In this document: one piece after another, positions 1 to 12,700 of the stretch | How the letters are laid out: every line of letters begins with the position of its first letter | Position numbering within the stretch: the stretch's first letter is position 1 | Assembly (NCBI GenBank): GCA_037954235.1 | Contig: JBBMOA010000017.1 | Span: forward strand, 20,632,027 to 20,696,026 | Reading direction: 5' to 3' | Length of the DNA stretch: 64,000 nucleotides | DNA from: Aulostomus chinensis | Lineage: Eukaryota; Chordata; Actinopteri; Syngnathiformes; Aulostomidae | The notes under the pieces: generated by a model | What the model was told of the DNA's origin: nothing | The model's input: the letters and a program-made list of their open reading frames with translations, nothing else | The model's database searches: none | Program-made: the position numbers and the translations under genes

Positions 1-47
1 TTTTCCTTCCTCAGGATGCAAAGCAGATTCTGACTCGTGGCCCCAGA

Positions 48-3000
48 ATGAGTGTGACATCATGGTTTCTGGTCAGCAGCTCTGGCACACGCCACCGGTT
101 GCCACGGGAGATGATCTTTGTAGGCCGGGATGATTGCGAGTTAATGCTGCAGGTGTGTGTGACCTTGTATATTTAAGGGTGTGTGTCCGTGTGAGAGGTT
201 GACACAGTAAAAAGCATGGCGTCATGTGGATTCAAACAGGTCTTGGCTGTAATCTGTCAAAAATATTCGTGCTGCTCCATTTCACAGATGTCTGAGAGGA
301 AATCTAGACAGTAAATATGTGTCAAACTCCAGCCTGAGGCCCCGTGGATGCTTTACGTTTGAAACCCGCTGATGGCGCCTTTATACAAAGTCATCCAGGC
401 CAGCCTTTCAAACAATGATTTAAAACAGCTCAGGAATTCCTCTTGTGTTGCTTCCCATCCTCTGTCAAAACACAATTCCTCTCTGGTCGTTCGGATCACA
501 TTTTCCATCCATTTTCTCTTCACTCTGTATTTTAGAGAAGAAGAGACGCCTCTGGAAAAGTTGTTTACATTTTCTTCAGGCAGAGTTCAGAGAATTCGGA
601 CCGCACAGTTTTTTTTCAGATTGAAGCGTTGCTCATGTCTACATTTAGATGGAGCCGGATCCTGGAAAAACCTCAGCTTCTCCCAGTCTGAAGCGATTTT
701 TCTGTCGGGGCTGCGTCCCTGCTTGGCACGCCATCTCTTTCTGCTCCAAACTCTTTAATCTTCAGATTTTTATCATAGCTCAGTGTTTTTTTTTGTGTCG
801 TAGTCTAACCACAGTTGAATGTCTGTAACTTATCTGTGACAATCCCATTTGGCGCACACATCCTAGATGGGAATTTAGTGGAGTTCCATCCATGAGTATT
901 CCCTGGGGCTTGAATGTTTGGACTTTCCATGACAACTGTTGTTTGAATGTCCGTTTCTCTGCGACCAGTAATTAGACCGCACGCCTCCTTCATTCATGGT
1001 GTTCCCATGTTGTCTCGAGTATTTACTGTTTCCTAGTGCTACGGCGAACTTTTTCTCTCTGATAATGTGGGTAAAGTGGAGCCAGACATCCATCACGGTT
1101 GTGGATATCTGCACGGTTAACCTCATCATGGAGGTAAACTGTGTAATGAACCCTCTGCTGCTGGCAGGCCCGTCCTCTGAGTGGACACATAGCGTGTGAA
1201 TGCTGCTTATCCTAGTTAGAGGCTGGTGTAGAAGAGCTTAGTCTGTCCCTAAATGGACAATTGAACGGTAATTTTGCAAATGAGTTTGGCAGTCGCCCTC
1301 AATCTGGGTAATGTTTGTGATGAGGAGGCCCTGAGTGGTTAATGAGCGGAGAGGAAGAAGAGGGAGTCAGGCTGAATCACTCACACAGGTTGCATGTCAT
1401 TGATGAATGCTGCTTTAGACAGAAGCAGGTTGGCTGTGTGCACAAGGACAGTGGGAGATTATTAACTATAACTATAATGAGCAAGTTCTTAGTGTCACAC
1501 TGTAGTTTTATGTTTTCATTTCAGAGGGACGTACTTCATAATCTGAATATCTCACCCTCTGGAGGGGAAAAATAATGAGCCCCGCAGTATGCAACCAAGG
1601 CTTGATTTCACTAGATCAGCAGATTGTTGTGGTTATTAGTTGCTTGAAAGCTAAATTGATGTTGTGCATTTTTACCTTAATCATTATCAAAGTGTGTTTT
1701 CATCATATATCATGATTATCATTTTAATATATCCCCTTGTTCTTCTAATTTTACTTTCCACTACCACCACTATGTACGATGGAGTCTTAATCTCTCTTCT
1801 CGCTTGCTTAGATTATTGTGTTTTTGCCCTCAAGCTGAATTAGATTGGATAAAGTAACTTGGAAAAACAAAACAAAATACAACTAAAGACAGAAATAGAC
1901 AAAAGATAAACCTACAACGCATTCAACAAACCCCATGATTGGGCCAAAGGAAAAGGGAAGAAAACAGGATAGCGGACAAGAAGAAACAAAAATTAGTCTA
2001 GATGCAAACACTTCCTCTCAAAATCATCACCTCAGGATTAGGAGCCACGATCAGTCACCAAACCCATTATTTCTCCTGATCATACACTTCAGGTAATAAC
2101 AATAATAGTCATGTTAGCATGTCATTTAAGGCCCTCGCTGCAGCTTTTTGATGTAATTACAAAAGTTGCTTCAGGATGCTTTCCTAAAATGTTTAAACTC
2201 TAAACAGATCATCACCTAAAACTGACATTTGGATCGTGAGCTTGTTAGTGACAACTACAGCTGCAGACGTCAGTATATTCACTATGTGGTGAGTGTTGTC
2301 TTGTTTGTCTGAGGCTAATGTCTCTGTCCACCACTTCTGTCTCCTTGCAGCCTGATTGTGGGGTTCAGCAGCTCATTAAAATTTGGATCGTGGTTATTTA
2401 CCCGGTCTCGAGATCATCCCACCGCGCAGTAACATTGAAGCATTTTCCAGTATTTTGCTGGCAGACTGATTGGACAATTAGAGACCCTGACGCTGTACAA
2501 AGTGAACGGAAAGTGATGAGCTCTTTTCCCCGTCATTGTGGTGAGGACATAATTGAGCTAGAGGGGTCTGCCTTGCTTCCCTTGAATATCAAGTTTCTAT
2601 GCAATCTCAAATCCTGACTCTGAACCGTTCCACAGGCATGATGATTACACTTTTTACATTTTTTTTTCTCTTTCTTTTAATGTTCCATCTCCTTTGCAGT
2701 CTCGCAGCGTGGACAAACAGCACGCCGTTATCAACTACGACTCAAACACAGACGAGCACATGGTGAAGGACCTGGGCAGCCTGAACGGGGTCAGTGAGTC
2801 CGCTTGTAGTGTCAGACAACCTGGCTCGGCCCAGACTGATGAAGGAGCCAGCAGCTGACTGTTCCTTCAGCACTGTGTGTGCCAGGAATGGGGACGGTTG
2901 GTAGAACAGTGGCTATGAGGCTGGATTTTCCTGTCACCCAAGCCCCTTTTACCCCCCCCCCCCCCCCACTTCTCTGCTGCCTCTTCATCAGTGTAGCAGA

Positions 3001-3677
3001 GGGAGAAACCTTTCATTGTTCTCAGTTTCTTTAGGCCGTGGTTACAGCAGCCAAACTAATCAGAGCAGAAAAGTGCACAGACCTGTAACCAAGATTCAAC
3101 ATGGCTTTTAGCAATTCTCATTTAGTCTGAACAGAATAAAATCTGGTCTTCATTCTCTTTCCCGCCTGCCTGCGTGTCCTCATGTCAGGATAGATGGAAC
3201 CTATTAGAAGACATTGCGCGTCAGTTTCTGTGTATTTATTGTTATATTTCACCTGGCTGTTAGTCGTTCCACTAAAGGTGAGCTGACCGTTGCATAACAA
3301 CATAATCTGATCAGAGTGTTAATGTGCTTCTGGATTAACTTTCAATGGGAAAAAGGCCAGCTGCAAAGCACCTTAAGAGCAAGGGTGTGTGCCATCAAGA
3401 ATGAGAGCCAGTCACATGTGAGTCAACACTGTTCATCATTGATAAAATATGAACTTGATGTTGTTATCCTTCTTCTGCAGACTTTTGTCAACGACCTGAG
3501 AATCCCGGACCAGACCTACATCACGCTCAAGATGTCAGACGTCATTCGCTTCGGTTATGATATCCTTTTCAGTATGATTTCTTAAAATTAATCCAATGAC
3601 ATGAGATAAAACTTTAAGTGTGCGTTTCATTCAGTGCTCCTCAGGTGGAACATTCTAATTTTAGTGAAACAAGCCAG

Positions 3678-3715
<38 letters not shown>

Positions 3716-6700
3716 TTTAATATTTCCCCCTTTGTGGTTGTTCAGTCCACTGGCATGTTAATCCCCTTTGGTTTTTCAGTCAGGGGTTTTAGATTATTGT
3801 CAATTGTGCACCCTTTGACCCCTAAAGCAGAAAACCCAGGAGTGGAGGAATGTAGTTTAGATAACATGGGGGGGGGGGGACTGTTGAGAGTACAGAGACA
3901 TTCAGGATTGTTTGTTACCAGAACTGAACCCAGTGTATGTGGCGTGTGATGGTTTACAACTCAAAGAGCGCCTCGCTGAAGATATTGGATTGTTTGAGTT
4001 TGCAGCAGGGATTTGCTGCTTATCTTGTTCCCCTTGACTTGATCAGCCCTTCTGTCCTCGTAATGAGTGGAAATTAGACGTGAAAGGGAAGAGCACTAAC
4101 ACATTACTTTAGGTAGCAGTTAGTTTTGCTGCAATAATCTGTCCCCTGATTGTTTCTCCTTCAACTAGGCACTGAACAGTGACTATACATATGTATGAAG
4201 TCATGCTAGCACACCATATTTCCTTTAACCCGCACTGCACATGCTCACGTGTATATTCTGGAGAAGAGTCAACACAAGGTCCCGGAGGAGGCTCTGAAAG
4301 TAAGGAATACCTGAAAAGCCTTTTTGGCCAGAGATCCCTCTACTTTCTGTTGAAACTCTTCATTCCCTCTATCTTGGCTGGCGTCCTTACAGACACATTT
4401 GGCTCAGTGGTCAGCCTGTTTGGTGGTGGGGCGGGCGTAGTATGATTGACTCACACGCTACATCCCCCTGGTGAAACTCCTCATTGTCAGCTGAAAAGAG
4501 TGAAAAGGAGGCCAGTGACTCCACATGTAAAGGGGGAAGCATGTGGCGCTCCCCGTAGTGGCAGAGGGTGTGTAGCAATGACCAGGACAGCTGGGAAATC
4601 GATTGTAACTGCTGATGCACTTTTAGTGGGGAAAAAAAGAGAGGAAAGACAAAAAAAATAGATAAAAACTTCACTTAATATCACTTAATTTTTTTTTTTC
4701 AGTCACATTCGCAATTTCCCAGGGTTAAAAGTCCCGAGTGTCAAGTATATTTAGTATACAACAAAACCAGTTGAAAAGAATGTGCGTGCAAGAAGCTGTA
4801 AGCTGGTGTTGAGTCATCAGAGCCTCCTCTCACTCGCTTGGAAAAATCTTACAAATTCATGAGAAGGCTGCACAAGAGGGACAAAAGAAGAATAGCATAC
4901 TGATATATGACTTATTTGCTTAGGAAAACCTCACGGCAGATAATCTAGTTGATGTTTATCATATTTGTCATGCCATCAGGAGTATCACTCTCAGGCAAGC
5001 TTCACTATGTATTGATAAACTGCCCAGCCTTAGGTCACATATACTGTAACCACAATCCTTTTCACAGCGAGGGGAAATGATCAGTGCTGTAAAATGTATA
5101 ACCAATAAGGTATCATTTCTGGTTTTGCCTTTTAATTTTAAAGGTAAAATAACAATTGCAATGTCAATGACTGCAATTTGCAAATGTACACATTGAATAA
5201 CTAACAATAGAAACAGAGTGGAGGACTCCATGGTAGGTATTCTTCCTTTATAGTGGGTGTGAGGACAGTTACAGCTGTACTGGTTTGTTGGAAGGGGGGT
5301 TTCTCACATCCTGTTTCCCTTCTATCTCTGTGTGCAGCATGAAAAGTACACTAGCCAGTTGCAGCTGACTATAAAAGCCCTGGAGGCCAAGGTGAAGGAT
5401 AAACAGCAGCTTCCAAGCTCGGAGAAGAGCAAAGATGGTCTCCCTGCTGTAAAACTGCAGGACAAGGGCGAGCGGCGAGCCTTCTCCCTCACAGGTAAAT
5501 AGTCATCCATGCAAAACTCCATCGAAGCGGGGATTAACAAGAAGACTGCAGCTTTTATTACAGAAGTAGGTTTGCATTCTTGCTGCGTGAGAGGAAGCAT
5601 TTTAACTGAGTTCAATTTGAATACCATGTTGACACATGTGACCAAAAGGAAGTCTTTGGCCTAGATGTGTTTAATTAATTTGCAACATGTAAGATGAGAC
5701 CACATTGACTTCTCTTGATGAAGGAGAGATCAGAGTTTTCCAGGTCAGTCTCCCTGTGTGGGAGACTGAGTCTTGGCCACCGTAACAAATCAAAATCGCT
5801 ACGCTTACCCCGAGTTAAATTGAGTCAATATCTTCCAGAGTTTCAATATGTAAGTCTCTCTTTTTTTTCCCCTGCAGTTTTCCTTGCCAATTTGTAGAGG
5901 AATACTTGAACACATTTTGATAACCTGTTAATTGTTGGTCAGTGGTGAGGCACTCTCGGTTTTTGTTTTTTTATTCTTGGTATTTCTTCATGGCCTCTCC
6001 GCTACTGGGCAATAGTCTCATTTTAGAGTTCACAACTCAGTTTTCCTCTCAGAATGCATTTGTTCATCACTGGTTTCTTTCAAAACAGACATGGATGTGA
6101 ATTCATGCCTTATTAGACAGGAGGCAGGAGGATACTGAGGGGCAAGGGGGTGTTAGAACCAAGCTTAGAGTAGAACTTGTTTCACTGATCAGAACTTACT
6201 TCCATCTACACATGGGTTTGTGGAAAATCTGTCCTTTACCTAACCTGTTCTTTAAGCTTTAAGGTTGAAGCTTCCATGTGAGCTGAAAGGCTGAAGCTAC
6301 AATCCCATATTGCCAGAGAAGAATTAGATTGGGACATCCCAGCATTGGCAAGCGCACATAAGGAAGGTGCCTGACAAGCTGAGGGGGTGAAAAGTTAAGG
6401 ACAAGAAGTCTTATCTCTGTCAGCCATGCTTGTTTGCTGGCTCCGGGTGGGGTGTTGTGAGCACACCCACAGTGATTCTGCACGTGTCCAGAATTCAAGT
6501 GGCGTGTTAAGGTTGGGTGCCACGTTAGCACTTGTGTCTGTGTAGCTGGTGGAGGATTTATTGTTGCTGCCGTGGCTCTCATCAGGGCTCTAATCGGCCC
6601 TGAGCTATACTGTGGCTCCAACAGTGGGAGAATTGTTCGTTCAAGAGAAGCACTTTGTGAATGAAGTTCATTCACGCTGACAAAACCTTTACCAGCTGTT

Positions 6701-9700
6701 GTTGATTTAGCGAATCTGGTGCTTTCTGCTCCATAATTATGCCTGTGAGCTTAAGAGGGAAGACTACAACGAGTGCTGAAAATAGAACTTTTCCTGCATG
6801 TGCTCATATCCCTACAAGTTCTATACAGATGTGTCATTGAACTGAAGAACCTAAGCAAACGTTTATAGTAGTTAGAAGTCTCCTACCAGGGTGTGAGCAT
6901 GCAGCTTTATCTCCCGCAGCTAAAAGCCAACCGCAGCTAACCTGTGACTACACGCTGTGCTGAACACACTCGCTCGAGCCATGTTTCCCATGGAACTATG
7001 CTGGCTTTGTGTTGTTGTGATCCTGGCCACTAGTCTCAAGAAGATGAGGATGGTGTTGGATAGCACGTTACAGAAACAGTGACATTGTTTACACTTTCCA
7101 AGGAAATGGACTGTGTTCGATTATTCTTATTATAACTAAAGACAGACTGTTCTTCACGACAGCAATTTGTGCTCTTTCACTTCATGTTTTTAAAGAATCG
7201 TAAGTAGCAGTTACCATTTTCCTAATGCAGAGAAATTAATACTCCTGCATGTTGCTTCACAGCCAGCATCATACAGATCTCTGTAGACCCAATGCAAATG
7301 ACTCTTGGATGAATTTATTTGAATGGAGACTTTGAGCATGATCTCCTTCTTGTCTACACGTACCCGATGTTTTATTTTAGTGTCTATATACATCATTCAC
7401 TTGTAAAAAAAAAATCTGCTACAGTTCTGTCACATACTTGCTAAGAGAGGTTCTAAATGTTCTCCCAGAGCTTATGCATGTTTTCCCATACAGCTGTACA
7501 GGAAGTGGAGTGTGTCCAATCTTCCAGCTGTCGACAGGGCAGGACGCTTGAATGTGTGACTCAGTCAGCATTAAAGGAATAGTTCACCATGCTACTTTAT
7601 ATAGTCACAACCGCACAGCTTGATGCCTTATACTTCTTAACCCATGTTACAAAACTGTGTGCTTTCCATCTCAATTCTTCCTCTGGGTCTAAAAACACTC
7701 TGTTTACTGTTGACGTTTAATTTATATATCAGTTTTTCAACGTTACTCAGCCCTGTGTTTGCTTCTTTTTAATTGTGCTCCTCTCCCCCGTTTTTTTAGC
7801 TAATATGGGAGTGTCATTATAGGGGGAAAGAAAACGGTAACGTGTGCTGCAGCCCTTCAGCTTCTCCGTCACTCTGTTGATGTCTTATTGTGTGTGTCCA
7901 CGGCAACAGTGTTGAAGTGCTTTGGATGCTTGGGATTATGTATTCTCCACAGTGATCCCCAGAGATTGTGTCTAGCCAAACTATCAGCATGACAACCAGC
8001 ATTTAGGTTATTTGATAAGCACAAAATATGCTGGTAAGCCAGGGGGTAACACATATTCAGCTATGGCCCAGGCCCAATAATTCTTCATTCCCCTGTCATC
8101 ACTTTAACGTGGAGGAAATACAGTGTAAAAGCAGTGATAATTATCTGCAAGAAACCTTATCAAAGAAGTGGTGGTCATGCTACTGTATATCCTCTATTGT
8201 TGTTTCCCTCTCCTTTGAAGATTAGGATTAGTTTTGTCCCTAGTGGGAGGATTATGTTTTTGTGGCTTCTGTCTATATCACTCAGTGTGACCTCCATATT
8301 GCAATGTGCATTAAGTCAGAAAACTGCAAGTCAATAGTATAGGTAGTTGTAACTCTTATGTCTTTCTGAGATCCAATGTTGTGCAATATTTTGTTGTTGC
8401 AAGACCCAGACACAACATTACCACGTGGCTGATTATAAAAACGTTGTCTTGTTACAAGAGACTATAAATATCCCGCTGTTTTTCTTATGTTCCTTTCCTC
8501 CCTGTGCTCCAGTGTAGCCGTGTCCCTAATGTCTATTTGTTTTTTAGCTGCAACAGATTCTCCAATTTCCAAGCCGACCCCTCTGTACGGCCAACCATCC
8601 TGGTGGGGTGAGGATGAGGACCCAGACCATAAAAAGCAGTGCAGCGTTGGAAAATCGCCTGAAGAAGAGTCTCCAGGTCAGAAAATGTCTTAGTTTTACT
8701 GGCATGTATATAAACCACTGGCTTCAATATAGTCTTTATACTGCAGTGTTGAGATCTTTTATAATGAATACTCATTATGTACTTGCTTGTGTATTTCCCC
8801 AGCCAGATTAGAACCTTATTTTTTAATGACATGCTTTTCTGTGGAATTGCTATTAGATTTACCTCTCATAATAACGAAGAGATGGCTGGCAGATCTTTGG
8901 CTGCCAGTTGTTAACTGTTAGCCAGATCATATACGCCAGGCCAGCGGGCAGTGCTTGTCTGCCTCGTGATGGATTATGACTCTCTAAGCTGCTGAGGGGG
9001 GGAGGAAGGGCGATTGTTTGCCTCATGTTGCCTGGGTTGTAAAGGATTATTCCTGCTCGGCTTCCCCTGACTGGACTATTGAGCTCCTAAAGGGATATTT
9101 TGTCAAACTGGCATCCAAAGAGCAACGATCAGCTATCATGTGATGGTGACATCCCAACCATCATCAGTTTCTTCAGTTTTGTGTAGTTATCAAGTTGTAG
9201 CTTCAGGGGCTCTAAACAAAGAGATTAGTTTATACTATGCTGAACCGTCACTAATGCAGGTGTATCTGTGTGTTGTCTGTAATCTCAATCTTGCTAACAG
9301 ATCCTAGTAAAGATGCATCCAGATACGAAGTCAGTGGTTCTCTGTCAGAAAGTCAAGCCAAGTCCATCTTCTCCTACCGCCGGGAGCCCAGCTACTTTGA
9401 GATCCCGACTAAAGAGCTCCAGCAGCGAACTCCCAAAAAACCAGAGTCACAGGTTCACGAGATTCCAACTAAGGACACCCCAGATCCCTCTCAGCATGTC
9501 CCCTCCGGCCCCACACCTCCCGTGGTCCAAAGCCATGCCTCCTTCACCATCGAGTTTGATGAATGCACCCCCGGCAAAATGAAGATCAAGGACCACGTCA
9601 CCAAGTTCTCTTTCCGCCAGCAGCGCAAGCAAGAGACTGTTGCCACTCCCACCGAGGTGATGTCAGCAGAAAACAAGGTTGCTGACTGGCTGGTCCAAAG

Positions 9701-12700
9701 TAATGCTAGCATGATGAGGAGGAGGTCACAGTCTGATGATGCGTATAGCACAAACAGTGACCTGTCTCTTCTTAAGATGACCAGAGGTGAGTCACTTCTA
9801 CAAAAGCTGTTTTACATTACTGGCATGTGGTTTATCTCTAAATCGGTCTTCTTTTGTCATCAGCAAACTACCATGAAAACGGCACTCACAGTAATTCTGA
9901 CGACCCTGCAATAAATGAAAAAGACTTTCTTCAATCAGAATTTCAGATGTCCCCCCAAACCCAGAGAACCTCACCCCCGCAGCGCTGCAACTCTTTTGAC
10001 TCTGAGAAGCCCCTCTCATTCTCTCCTTCACAATCCCGTTCCAGTGGTGGCAAGGCTGATCCTCACCAAGCCTTTGTCATTGAATTCTTTGATGATCACC
10101 AAAAAAGGAGGAATTCCCAGTCTTTCTCTGGTACCCCACCTGAGCCATCACACCTCAGGGCTCAGCTGGAGAAGGCCAGGAAAAACTCAAGTCCAACAGG
10201 GGACAGGATCCTCCCATCCTCTACTCCTCCAACCCAACGTTACACCATCCCTCTCAAAGGTCCTGCCTCCTCAGGTCCCCAAAGAGCTGGTTCTCTACGG
10301 AGAGAAAAGACAGAGGAACGCATGAGCACCGGCTTTTCGTCTCGTTCTGCATCCTCTGCTAATGCACATGTGAATGTCAGACCTTTTAGTAGTGTGGGCA
10401 GGAGATCCAAACTCGCCCAGGAATTTACTGCTGAATTACTTAAACAAGCAAAACAGGTTTCTTCAGCCAGCCGGGAGAGAAATGCATCTAGTCCTCCTAC
10501 AAAACCCCAAACAGGGAAAACTGTTATATCACGGCATGATCAGGGGTCCACAAGCCCTCCTTCATCTAACGTTCCCCATCTGCCCCAGACTTCCTCTCCT
10601 ATCCACCAGCCTGTTCCTCTCAAGGCACCAGTGATGCCTCTGCCATCTCAGAGTGCAGAAGCCAAGAACACCCATGGTGGCCCCAGAAATGAAGAGGAGG
10701 ACACTCTTAGTGACGCAGGAACCTACACAATTGAAACAGATGTTCACGATAAAGAGCTCGAAGAGGCACGCAACAAGATCGATCAGGCAAGTCTCTACAT
10801 TCTTTACAGGCCATTCCTTTGGGTTATCAGTAGAAACAATCAGAACATGCTGGTTCTGCAGTTTCATCTGTCTCTTGGGACCAGGTCCCGTTCAGAATGA
10901 GCCATGGACATTGGCAGTCCCTATTCCTCCGTTCCTGCATTTATCCTCATGCAATGCTTTGTTCCTGACAGGTGTTTGGTGTTGTTGCAAGCCCAGAGAG
11001 AACCAACCACTGCGAAGCAGAAACATCCACGACAGTTAGGCCTGTTATTGTTGAGTGCAGGGAGCAGCATAGTCAGAGTAGCTGTGGGGAGGTGAGGCCA
11101 GCTCCAGAACAGGGACAGGGTCTGGTAAAGGTAAACCTTCCTGCTCAGGATGGGATCAGTAATTTAATAGATTAATCAATCATTTCTACACCTATTCTTC
11201 AGGAAATCAGTGTGTTGGGCATAAGCCATAAACTTCTAAATGGACAAATCTGCATGCAGTGCTGTCTTGATTCTTGGTGTTTCCGCTCTTCCTCTTTTTA
11301 TTTTTGGTATATCTTTTGATCTGTAGTTTGGCCTAATCTCATGTGTTGGGGGTTTTCCATTTTCTCATATAATTTTACACTTTGTAATATAGGTGTTAAC
11401 TAAACAGATGGATCACCTTCTGTACATCCTATTAAATTTGTTTCCTGCGATTAGATGTCATCAAGATCAACTGTAGTTTCTTTACTATATATATCTTATT
11501 GTGCGGATACTGAATAAGTTGTGTTCTCTCGAACAGGTTCAGCCATCAGGTGCAGTGTTACCAGGGGCGCCTAAGTGGATGTCTTGCTGGGCCAGCCTGG
11601 CAGACAGCTACACAGAATCTGGCCCTTCGTCTGGCCTCTTTGATGTCCCTTCCCAGATGGAGTTGTCAGGAGGGGGTAAGCTGCCTGATGAGACGTGTAG
11701 CTATTTGAAATGATAATGAGATGCCCTGATGAATATGAATGATAATTGCTGTTTCAGTACATGCGTTTAAATATGCATTAAACTGTTTTTCTGCAGCACG
11801 GGCTACAATCATCCACAAGACCATGATCAGCCGAAATGATGACGCCAGTAACTCTGAAGGTTTTAAAGCTCACCGCATCCTGCCTCAGGTGCCGCAAGGG
11901 GAGAAGAACGACATTCCATTGCCAAGTGTTCATGTTCATTATAACCCACATTCAACATTTAATGTTGAGGACAACAGCTCAGCAGCCTCTAGGACTCAGG
12001 ATGGCATTCATAGGTTATCAGTGCAGGATGATGTAGAGCCGGACAGTCTGAGCGATGCCAGCAAGTCTGATGATAGTTCCATTATAGAACAGAGGAGAAG
12101 ACCGCTGTCAGACACAGAAAAGAAGAGAAATGAGGTCAAACCCAGACTCACAGCCAAGTCTACGTCTTTCTATATTGGGTCAGAGGAAGGAGGGTCCAAA
12201 CCAGAACATGGAGGCACAAAAACTCTTAAAACTGAGCGAAATCATTCAAACAAAACCTTCTCAACAGCCACCCTGACCAAACAGAAAGCCACCCCGGGGT
12301 CTGGGAAAGTCAAGCCCAGCATGTCTGCTCCTACACTTGGGCAAGAAGTTTCCAAGGAAGGGTCCGCATCCTCCATAATCCGACAAGAGAGCTTCACCAA
12401 GGATCGGCCTAGCAGTGCCCGATTGCCCAACATTTCCAGCGAGCCTTCTCAAAGAGACTCATTCCAGGGATCCTTCAATCAGGACACCCACTCTTACCTC
12501 AAAGAGACGGAGAATGTTCTGGCTCTACTGGAGGCCAAACTCCAAACAGGGCAAGCCGGAACCACTCCGTCTCCCATAATGGACTCACTCTCTGGGGAGT
12601 CTGATGTGGATACATCCAGCACGGTCAGCCAGCAAAGTAATAAGACCAGGGCAACGACACAGACTAACAAACCCTCTGTTAGCGGCATCCGCAGGGAGAG

